Shown: piece by piece, positions 57,166-64,000 of the stretch
How the letters are laid out: each line of letters starts with the position of its first letter
Position numbering within the stretch: the stretch's first letter is position 1
Assembly: GCA_965197495.1 (NCBI GenBank)
Contig: OZ240210.1
Span: 8,246,001 to 8,310,000, forward strand
DNA from: SMYC01 sp965197495
Lineage (GTDB): Bacteria > Acidobacteriota > Vicinamibacteria > Marinacidobacterales > SMYC01
DNA length: 64,000 nt
Direction of reading: 5' to 3'
The notes under the pieces: model-generated
Databases searched by the model: none
What the model was told of the DNA's origin: nothing
What the model saw: only the letters and a program-made list of their open reading frames with translations
Made by a program: the position numbers and the translations under genes

Positions 57166-57218
57166 CGCCCGAGAATGTCACGGATGCGCGCGCCTGTCAA
57201 GTAGTCTTTGTAATCCCC

Positions 57219-58352
57219 TTTAAAAGTCCCGGCCACCAGATCGGCAACCGCCAGGCGCGAATCTTCAGGACGATAGATGGTGAACAGAGCATGCCCACCA
57301 CCCGGAAGGTGCGTGGGGTTTCCATGGGCTTGGGTGTCGGCGTCCTGCACGGGCGTTACCGGCACGCGATCACCGCCAGACGCCGGCACTTTGCTTAGTC
57401 CGTCCGCTCCACCCAGCAAGATGTTGTCATCGGCCCCCCAACTCAACCCCCACGCGCCCTCGGGAAGCTGCAAGACCGAGTCAGGCTGTCCGCCTTGAAT
57501 GGAGACGGTCCGCAACTCGCCTGCGGATTCAAAAGCCAAGCGCTTGCCGTCGGGAGAGAAAGCGACGCTCTGCGGCGAGGCGGGGCCGGAAATCGGCAGC
57601 GCCTCGAGACTGTCGAGAGGCCTCAAATAGATCTCCACCCGGTTCTCGTGACGTCCGTGGTACGCAAAGTGTGTCCCATCTGGCGAGATCGCGACTCGAA
57701 AATCACCCCAGTTCGAAACGGTCTGCCAAGACAAATCGATCGGAAAGCGACGCGTGGTGCGGTCCGGCGAAGGACCTGCACCTCGCAACAGAAGCCCGAT
57801 CGTCACGAGACCCATCGCGGCCACGAGAATCCAGGGAGTCACTTGTCGAGCTCGAGTCGGAATCGACGCGCTCCCGCTTTCGGTGTCGTCCGAGCGTTCC
57901 TCGATATCGAGTCGGGCATCGCCGATATCACGCAAGCGCCGGCGCGCGTCCTTTTGAAGGCATCGGCGCAGAAGTCTGTGGACAGACGTGGGAAGTCCTG
58001 GCGGCAGTGCATCCCATTTGGGATCGAGCTTGAGGATCGAGCCCAGGATGTCGGTCGCGTCGTCGCCTTCGAAAGGCCGTCTTCCCGCCAAAGCTTCGAA
58101 GAGACAAACGCCGAACGCCCAAATGTCCGCACGCTTGTCCACCTGTTTCGCGCGCGCCTGTTCGGGGCTCATATAGGCGGCCGTCCCCATGATGGTGCCG
58201 AGGGCCGTTCCTCGCGTCAGCGTGGGTGATTGGGACGAGCTCGGGTCGGGCGCGTCTTCTTGAACAAAAGCTTTGGCCAGACCGAAGTCGAGTATCTTGA
58301 CCTGTCCGTCTGGAGTGATTTTGATATTGGCAGGCTTCAGATCCCGGTGTCG
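57219..58352 (-). pseudogene. Kinase-propeller gene, N-terminal part (split and 5' truncated)
   Basis: This half carries the kinase catalytic loop (HRDLKPANIKITPDG), DFGLAKAFVQED, GTAAYMSPEQARAKQVDKRAD, the C-lobe, a membrane helix (TPWILVAAMGLVTIGLLLRG) and the first propeller blades (FSPDGKRLAFESAGELRTVS). It runs in frame into the transposon target site at AGTFK. The N-lobe is missing: upstream of HRDLK near 58352 the sequence switches to a plus-strand HNH gene fragment. Confidence 0.85.
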
Positions 58353-58800
58353 ATCTGGCTTCGATCGTCGAGGTGGCGGTGACGGAAAAGCTCGAGCGAC
58401 TCGAAGCCAAGCGTTTTGGCAAGACGAAGAAGCCCAGGAAAAGCCTCGAAGAGGCGGACACGTCGCCCGGTTCGCGCTATATCTCCGCGCCAGTAAAGCG
58501 CTTCGTGTGGAAGCGGGACCGGGGGCGTTGCACGGACGTAAGTCCGAACGGACGACGCTGCACCGCTCGAAAAGGACTCGAGTACCACCACGACGATCCG
58601 TACGGTCTCGGCGGTGATCGGACCCCGGAAATGTCAGGTTGCTCTGCGCCGTGCATAACGCTCTCATGGCCGAGCGTGATTTCGGCAAGGATGTGATGGA
58701 TCAGTACCGTCGCTCAGACGATCGGGTCTCCGAACCTCTTCCCGTGTACTACGATTCGCTTGGTCCAGACCGAGCTCAACTTAGTTGTCGCTCTGGCTGA
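58337..58800 (+). pseudogene. HNH endonuclease, 5' truncated and frameshifted
   Basis: The plus strand reads DLASIVEVAVTEKLERLEAK, SRYISAPVKRFVWKRDRGRC, RRCTARKGLEYHHDDPYGLG, then loses frame near 58630 (a missing base in GGAAAT). The next frame completes it: NVRLLCAVHNALMAERDFGK. This is the common DUF222-type HNH nuclease C terminus. The N-terminal domain is gone and the frame is broken, so it is not functional. It has no relation to the HNH domain in the transposon beyond the fold. Confidence 0.75.
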
Positions 58801-60109
58801 ACCGGAATAGCGCGGCGGAGAGCGCCAAGTCGGACGGGGTCGTGAAGTGGCTGAACACCGTTACGACGCGGCCGTCATAGGCTGCGACCCCAAGATAGTC
58901 GCCGAAGAAAACATCGTCGCTCGTCTCGAACGGCTCGATCGCCACCGGAAAGGTCTCGAAGCTCGCGCCACCATCGGTGCTGCGTGCGAGCGTCACAGAC
59001 GTTGCCGTTCCGTCGAGCCCGTGGCGATCGTAGAAGGCAACGTTGACCGAGCCGTCGATGGGGTCGACCGCCATCCACGTAAAGAATTGCTCCGCGCCAT
59101 TGCCGATCGAATCGCCGTGGACGCGCACGGGCGGGGCCCAGCTGTCGCCTCCGTCCCGCGAATACGTGACGAACACATCGGGATCGCCATGGCGGTGGTC
59201 GATCCAATTGACGTATAGGGTGCCTCGAAAGGCACCCTGTGATCGGTCGACACCCGTGACCGGCATTCCGTTCGCCCGGCCGATGCCTTCGATGTCGATG
59301 TCCCAGCCTCCCGGATGCGGCCCGATGACGCGGTCCTCGCCGAAGGTCCAACCTCCGTCCATCGACTTGTCGAAGACGAGGCCTTGCGGGCCCGACCAGA
59401 CCAAATAGACTTCGCCGTCGACGCCCACCGCGGGCACGACGCCTTCGAGCGTGCCATCACTATCGATGGCGTCTCCGGGAGTGTCCGACACCCGGAAGGG
59501 TGCGGCGAAGGTCTGGCCGGCGTCTTCAGACAAGGAGAAGTAGATATGGCTCGTCTCCTGAGGATCCGCGCTGCCGTATTTCGAGAAGCGGGTCCACGCG
59601 ATGTAGACGCGGTTGTCGGGGGCTGCGACGAGCCAGGGCTTGTCCTCGAATGGCGCGATCGCGTTGTGGTGATCCACGACGGTGACGGGTTCCGACCAGC
59701 TTCGGCCACCATCTTCGGAACGGTTCACGAAGATTCCGGTCGCGGCGTCCGTGGGGCGCTCGGACCTCAAGCCGTTGAACGAAATGTACGACCAGTACGC
59801 ACGGCCCGCGTCGTCGAACACGATCGCGTCATCGCCTTGCGTGCGGGCGTTCGGGTTGCGTCCTTCGATGCTGACCCACGTCGTGCCGCCGTCGAAGCTC
59901 ACATAGGCGTAGTCTGTTGTCGGGCTTCGTCTCTGTAGCGAGACGGCCACGACGTTCTCGGGCCGCGCCGGGTTGATGGCGACGGAGACTTCGCTCGGCA
60001 GGATCGCGGTGCTCGGGCTGACGCGCACCACGCGGTGTTGGTGTCGAGACTGGAGAGTGGCCGTTGAGGCCGCTCCGATCGCGGCCAGTAGCAAGAGCGT
60101 ATCTCGCAT
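58781..60109 (-). CDS. Exported BNR/Asp-box repeat protein (sialidase-like)
   Basis: The 442-residue protein has a signal peptide (MRDTLLLLAAIGAASTATLQ) and five Asp-box repeats: FDGGTTWVS, SEDGGRSWSE, SEDAGQTFAA, SMDGGWTFGE and SRDGGDSWAP/STDGGASFET. These define a six-bladed beta-propeller as in exo-alpha-sialidases. Catalytic Arg/Tyr/Glu residues cannot be confirmed by eye, so enzyme activity is uncertain. The ATG at 60109 was chosen because it begins the signal peptide. Its last codons overlap the antisense HNH remnant. Confidence 0.82.
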   Translation of the reverse strand: MRDTLLLLAAIGAASTATLQSRHQHRVVRVSPSTAILPSEVSVAINPARPENVVAVSLQRRSPTTDYAYVSFDGGTTWVSIEGRNPNARTQGDDAIVFDDAGRAYWSYISFNGLRSERPTDAATGIFVNRSEDGGRSWSEPVTVVDHHNAIAPFEDKPWLVAAPDNRVYIAWTRFSKYGSADPQETSHIYFSLSEDAGQTFAAPFRVSDTPGDAIDSDGTLEGVVPAVGVDGEVYLVWSGPQGLVFDKSMDGGWTFGEDRVIGPHPGGWDIDIEGIGRANGMPVTGVDRSQGAFRGTLYVNWIDHRHGDPDVFVTYSRDGGDSWAPPVRVHGDSIGNGAEQFFTWMAVDPIDGSVNVAFYDRHGLDGTATSVTLARSTDGGASFETFPVAIEPFETSDDVFFGDYLGVAAYDGRVVTVFSHFTTPSDLALSAALFRFSQSDN

Positions 60110-60200
60110 GGGTGGCGGGATAGTACCAGAGACGGCGGCTAGCTCTGTCCGATTCAGCTCCGGCCAGATAAACTCCCTCTTCGCTGAAAGGAGAGTCTTC

Positions 60201-60842
60201 ATGGCATTCGTTGCAGACCTGCACGAGAAATACCGCGAGCATTGGGCCGAGATGCTCGTGGAACCCTTTCTCTCGGAGGTGGCCGCGGGGTCGATTTCCG
60301 ATGAGCGTTTCGCCAATTGGCTGAAGCAGGATTACGTTTTCGTGCGCGAGGCTATTCCGAACGTCGCGCTCAAGATCACCAAAGCGCCTCTCGAGCACCG
60401 GCAAGCTCACAGCAACGCCATCGCAGCGCTCCAGCGTGAGCTCGTGCTCTTTGAAGAAATGGCGGCGGAGCACGGCGTGACCATCGAAGACGTCGAGCCG
60501 GCGCCGACGAACCTCGGCTACATCAATTTTCTTCGCGTTATCAACTACGTCGACCCCTACGAAGTCGCTTACGCGGCCACCTACACTGCCGAGAAAGCTT
60601 ATCTGGACTCGTGGCTCCACGTGAAAGAGCTCCAGGTAGGCCCGAGCAAATGGCAACGCTTCATCGACAACTGGACGAGCGACGGCTTCAAGGCGTGGGT
60701 GGATCTGCTCGCCACCAACTTGGACGAGATGGCCGAGGCCGCCTCTTCGAGCCAGCGCGCAAAAATGGAGCGCAAGTTTTTCGAGACGATGCGCTATGAG
60801 CGGCTCTTTTGGAAGCTCGCGTTTCATGGCGAGTCCTGGTGA
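60201..60842 (+). CDS. TenA/THI-4-family protein
   Basis: The 213-residue all-helical protein shows the TenA hallmark FANWLKQDYVFV and the C-terminal YTAEKAYLDSW and MRYERLFWKLAF. TenA proteins hydrolyse aminopyrimidines in thiamin salvage; the Cys of TenA_C-type thiaminase II is not evident here, so it belongs to the TenA_E-like group whose substrate is less certain. AAGGAGAG lies 6 bases before the ATG at 60201. No thiamin genes are nearby. Confidence 0.85.
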   Translation: MAFVADLHEKYREHWAEMLVEPFLSEVAAGSISDERFANWLKQDYVFVREAIPNVALKITKAPLEHRQAHSNAIAALQRELVLFEEMAAEHGVTIEDVEPAPTNLGYINFLRVINYVDPYEVAYAATYTAEKAYLDSWLHVKELQVGPSKWQRFIDNWTSDGFKAWVDLLATNLDEMAEAASSSQRAKMERKFFETMRYERLFWKLAFHGESW

Positions 60843-60881
60843 GCGCATTTTTTCGGTACAATTGAAGAACACAGAAACCCC

Positions 60882-61785
60882 ATGGACATCGTCACGCATG
60901 GCATGATGGGCGTGGTCATCGCAGCGCCCTTCATGGCGGACTACCCGGAGGCTTCCATCGCCTTCATGATGGGATCGGCCGCTCCCGACCTGGATGCGAT
61001 GAGCCGCATCGCAGGGCGCCGTAGCTTTCTCAAGTTCCACCAGACGTACTCGCACGCTTTTCCCGTCATTGCAGCCATAGCCGCGGCGGCTTATGTCGTG
61101 TCGGCCGCACTCGGCTTTCCCGGCCATCACGTGGCCCTCGGCCTCGCTTTGGGCATGTGCTTTCACAGCGTGCTCGACTTCAGCAACACCTACGGTATTA
61201 CCCTTCTAGCCCCGTTCTCGGACAAGCGCTTTTGTCGAGAGTGGGTCTTTTTTATCGACCTGCCCGTCATCGCCGTCACAGTGGCGGCCCTGTACGTCAT
61301 TTATTCTGAGCTCGCTCGGGCCAAGATGCCGGGTCTCGGGTTGGCCTACGCTTACGTGGCTTTTCTTTTCGTTTACTGGATGGTCCGCATCGTTCTGAGG
61401 AGGCGGGCCGGGCGGCTTGCACCGGAAGGCACCGTGTCGCTTCTTCCCACCGCCTTCATCCCGTGGAAGTTCATCGGGGCGCGGCCCCTCGACGGTGAGG
61501 TCCACCTGTTCGACTCGAGTGCCGTCCGCGGCCGTCTTTCTCGCGAAACGTTGCAGAAGATTCACGACGGGCCCTACGCGACGATTCTCGAAGGCGATCC
61601 CGGAATATCAGGCGATGCGGGCGCTCTCTCCTCTCTACCACGTGGTACAGATCCAAAAGAACGAGCAAAACGTGACGCTCACCTGTCGCGACCTCAGGAC
61701 CAGAAACTTCGACACACGTTTCGGCAAGCTTCTGGTCACCCTCGGCACAAGCGGTGCCGTGCACGCCGTCGAGCTCAACGTCTAG
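60882..61785 (+). pseudogene. Membrane-bound metal-dependent hydrolase (YdjM-like), one frameshift
   Basis: The product starts MDIVTHGMMGVVIAAPFMAD and has the family's FMMGSAAPDLDAMSRIAGRR, KFHQTYSHAFPVI and LGMCFHSVLDFSNTYG motifs with several membrane helices. Near 61603 one extra base shifts the frame after LEGDP. The true C terminus (EYQAMRALSPLYHVVQIQKN to AVHAVELNV, stop 61783-61785) is in another frame. The N-terminal membrane part is intact, so a shortened protein could be made. A TACAAT at 60857-60862 is a possible promoter. Confidence 0.75.
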
Positions 61786-62174
61786 TGGGTCGCCGCGCTG
61801 GGTTTCGTTTCTGGTGGCAGGACGCCGTCGCGATCGTCCTGTGTGCTCTCGTCACTTGGCTCTCCTGGCGGCCCTTCGGCCCCGTGGCGCTACTTTTTCC
61901 CGTGACCCTCGGCCACTTCTTCCTCTTCTGTAACGTCTTCCGGCTCCGCCGGAGCTACGAGCTTTTCTGGAACGTCCTCTTTCTTACGAATATCGGGTTT
62001 TGGCTCTTCCATAATGAGCTGCACTGGGCCGGAATTCTCGCTCTGCAAACACCCTTGACCATCGCTCTCATCCTGCTCGAGATGAGAAGCCCGAATTATC
62101 ACAGCGTTTTCTGGGCTCGCTTGAACCCGGGCTACGGGGGCGGCTTCGACGCTTCCGAGTCCGAGACGCTATGA
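61785..62174 (+). CDS. Small multi-pass membrane protein of unknown function
   Basis: The GTG at 61785 overlaps the preceding stop (TAGTG). The 129-residue product has about four hydrophobic segments: WWQDAVAIVLCALVTWLSW, VALLFPVTLGHFFLFCNVF, LFWNVLFLTNIGFWLF and ILALQTPLTIALILL. A soluble tail MRSPNYHSVFWARLNPGYGG follows. No family is recognised with certainty. Its stop overlaps the next ATG (ATGA at 62171-62174), so three genes were translationally coupled. Confidence 0.65.
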   Translation: MGRRAGFRFWWQDAVAIVLCALVTWLSWRPFGPVALLFPVTLGHFFLFCNVFRLRRSYELFWNVLFLTNIGFWLFHNELHWAGILALQTPLTIALILLEMRSPNYHSVFWARLNPGYGGGFDASESETL

Positions 62175-62215
62175 AACACGGCGTTGTGCTCCTCCTTCTA
62201 GGAGCTAGCTTTTTC

Positions 62216-63929
62216 GCCTCTCCTGCCATTTCAGTGGATCCTCTCAAGGGTGAGACCGCCACAGTTTAGGTAGACGAGACTGATGAGAGCTTCGGCAGAG
62301 TGGAGTCCAAAGCTACGGTGGCTCAGCAGCCGGATTTTGTTGTTCATTCCTTCGAGTCGGCCGTTGCTGAGTCTCCACGTGACCCACGCGATGACGCCAT
62401 CGAAGTGGCTGCGGATCATCTTCGCCGCGCGTTTGACGGGCTCTATCCTCGAGCTCATAGCGCGCCGCAGCCATCCTCGGAGAAACTTCTTGGCCCATGT
62501 CTCGGTTTTGTAGGTGTAGAGGTCCATGAAGTCGTCGCGCAGAAGCATGGCGCGGTAGAGGCGACGATTAGCTCGCGCCTGCTCGCGGAGCACCCGTTTG
62601 TCTTTCGCGCTGCGGTTGTGTTTGGCCTTGAGAAGGGGAAACTTGGTGTTCTTGAGGTTGCGTCGGGCAGTCCCTTTGAGCTCGCGCACCAGCTCGCGCC
62701 GGGTCTTATCCACGGCCTCGTTCAGATGCTTGACGATGTGGAAGCGGTCAAAGATCACCCGTGCCTGAGGAGCCTTTTTGCCGACGACAGTTATGTACGG
62801 CTCCCACATGTCCATGCTGACCGCTTCGAGTTCCGCGGCTCTTTGTGGTCCGAGCTTGCGGAAAAACCGCAGCAGCGTCTTGGCCTTGCGCTCCTTTCCC
62901 ACCCAGACGACCCGGCCGCTGAGATGGTCTATTACCACTGTTAAGTACTTGTGGCGTTTGCGGTAGCTGATCTCGTCCATCCCAATCACCCGCAATCCAT
63001 CGAGCTCGCGCCGCTCATCCCGCTGCTCGGCAACCACTCGCTGGATGATCCGTCGCACCGAACGCCACGTCACTCGGAAATAGTTCGCTACGGCGCTGAC
63101 GTCCGTCCTCTGTGCCAGCCACGCTACCTCTTGTTCGAAGCTCTTGGTAAAGCGGCTCCCCTTGTCGGCCCAAGGCACCTTTTCTCTGACCACTCCACAC
63201 CGCCGACATACCACTCGTCGGATCGAGTAGATAGGTCCGGACTCCGAACAGGTCCAAGTGCCGCCAGTAGCGATTGTAGCGATCTTTGTTCTTGCGGACC
63301 TTTCGTCCGCAAATCCCGCACAGAGGCTTCCTCCTCCGTGGTACTACATCCACCACCACTCTGGCTTTGTCCGCCTGGAAGTGGAAACCTCGGACCCACA
63401 GGCCTTGCAATCCGATGAGCTTGTTGACTAACGTAGTAACGCGCATCGCGGGAACGCTCTTTTCTCTTTCGGAAAAAAAGATTCTAGCGTTCTCGCCGAT
63501 GCGCATCTACACATGGCTTACCCTCTCAACCCACGGGCCTCACCAAATGCCACTACCCCTCAGCGGGAGACGAGGCTGTGGGAAACGCCCCCACGGTTCT
63601 GGTCGTTCAGACCTTGCTCACGACTGAGTTCTCTTCGAAGCCTGGAAGGGCGTTTTCCATAGCCTCCACTAATCGAGCCTCCCCTTCCTTATTCCATATG
63701 AATTAATCTTTCTTGTATATATATCAGGAGGGGCCTGTGGGCGCTCGTGGGAAACGCGAAGCGTTTTCCAAGCGATTGTGGAAAACGCCGCTCCACGTTT
63801 GTACGTGCTCACAACCTTTCCCTAAACGCCTCTCTCGCCCGGAGTTTCCGGCGTTTTCCACAATCGCGGCAGCGTCCATAGGCCATGCCCTCCAACACAA
63901 ATCAGATCCCCCGAAACGACAGGAGAACC
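62216..63929 (-). mobile_element. ISL3-family insertion sequence (copy D)
   Basis: The element is 1,714 bp in reverse orientation, with ends as in the other copies and a perfect 8-bp duplication, GCTTTTTC (62208-62215 and 63930-63937). It is nearly identical to copy C and shares its 5-bp deletion, so one derives from the other or both from a common deleted parent. Confidence 0.95.
62231..63506 (-). pseudogene. ISL3-family transposase with the same 5-bp deletion
   Basis: The gene reads from 63506 through the first zinc-finger pair and loses frame near 63230, at the site where copy B has five more bases. The DDE-containing second frame runs from about 63214 to the stop at 62231. As in copy C, no intact enzyme is encoded unless ribosomes shift frame. 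Confidence 0.9.
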
Positions 63930-64000
63930 GCTTTTTCTACTTCGCGATCCAGGGTGGCGGCCTCCACTATCTCTGGATTTGGCCGGGCCTGAGCTTCCTC

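Larger units (their letters stand above)
53501..57218. mobile_element. IS1595-family compound transposon with methyltransferase-HNH cargo
   Basis: The 3,718-bp element has perfect 24-bp terminal inverted repeats beginning GGGGATTACAAAGAC, and an exact 8-bp target duplication, TTTAAAAG, at 53493-53500 and 57219-57226. It carries one IS1595-type transposase on the plus strand and four passenger genes on the minus strand. Its ends and 8-bp duplication fit the IS1595 family, some members of which are known to carry passenger genes. The insertion splits a Ser/Thr kinase gene. The region 54600-55100 is AT-richer than the surroundings, pointing to foreign origin. Confidence 0.95.
62171..64000 (+). 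pseudogene. Gene of unknown function split by ISL3 copy D, runs off the window
   Basis: Codons 62171-62215 read MKHGVVLLLLGASFF; after the element and one TSD copy the frame continues YFAIQGGGLHYLWIWPGLSF to the window end. Rejoined, it is a continuous N-terminal membrane segment. The remainder is outside the window and no family can be named. The insertion interrupts the third gene of the operon beginning at 60882. Confidence 0.7.

Overview
The window looks like a chromosome segment of a GC-rich, Gram-negative bacterium. An acidobacterium (Acidobacteriota, perhaps near Vicinamibacteria) is the best guess. This rests on gene content only: several eukaryote-like Ser/Thr kinases fused to TolB/WD40-like propellers, a CBM9-like/DUF5916 outer-membrane protein, DUF481 and FadL barrels, PLP decarboxylases, a PEGA-domain kinase and Tat/lipoprotein exports. 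No rRNA, tRNA or CRISPR array was seen.

Layout. 1-11.5 kb: Uma2 fragment, nucleotidyltransferase, ppsA with a spondin-domain lipoprotein, the divergent regulator gene ppsR, a broken kinase-propeller gene, serine hydrolase, VTT membrane protein and a Tat-exported amidase. 11.7-20.7 kb: secreted/outer-membrane proteins and a PLP decarboxylase, then decayed genes (PhoD-like phosphatase, polysaccharide deacetylase, FG-GAP/cytochrome protein) around an intact creatininase-family gene. 20.7-26.3 kb: TPR kinase, FHA protein, OmpA-like protein, lipoprotein, membrane protein and AlkA-type glycosylase. 26.5-32.7 kb: an internally deleted ISL3 element, a second decarboxylase, a frameshifted PEGA kinase, a FadL gene broken by an ISL3 scrap, and HicB and CBM9-like remnants. 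32.7-39.9 kb: two-component pair, small unknown genes, MFS transporters (one broken), XdhC and an ATP-grasp enzyme. 39.9-50.8 kb: an ISL3 copy, an acyl-CoA synthetase-like enzyme, a nitroreductase plus AhpD-like operon with an in-frame TGA at a redox Cys position, then a binding-protein/hybrid-kinase pair broken by a frameshift, a MITE and another ISL3 copy. 51-58.8 kb: DUF481 protein, fragments of a permease and kinases, and a 3,718-bp IS1595-family transposon carrying a DNA methyltransferase-HNH operon. 58.8-64 kb: BNR-repeat protein, TenA, membrane proteins and a fourth ISL3 copy that splits a gene at the window edge.

Two things stand out. The first is mobile DNA. There are four ISL3 copies plus one scrap, and three full-length copies keep exact 8-bp target duplications while none encodes an intact transposase. 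A 189-bp MITE is present twice with 4-bp YTAA duplications. One compound IS1595-family element has perfect 24-bp inverted repeats, an 8-bp duplication and passenger genes. The second is gene decay: about fifteen genes carry frameshifts, in-frame stops, internal deletions or truncations where fragments of unrelated genes abut. This fits a genome under relaxed selection with active IS expansion, as in host-associated bacteria; that ecological reading is inference.

The most interesting candidates for new biology are the methyltransferase-HNH cargo operon of the IS1595-family transposon, and the AhpD-like gene whose TGA replaces the second Cys of a CxxC motif and is followed by a SECIS-like hairpin, a possible selenoprotein.
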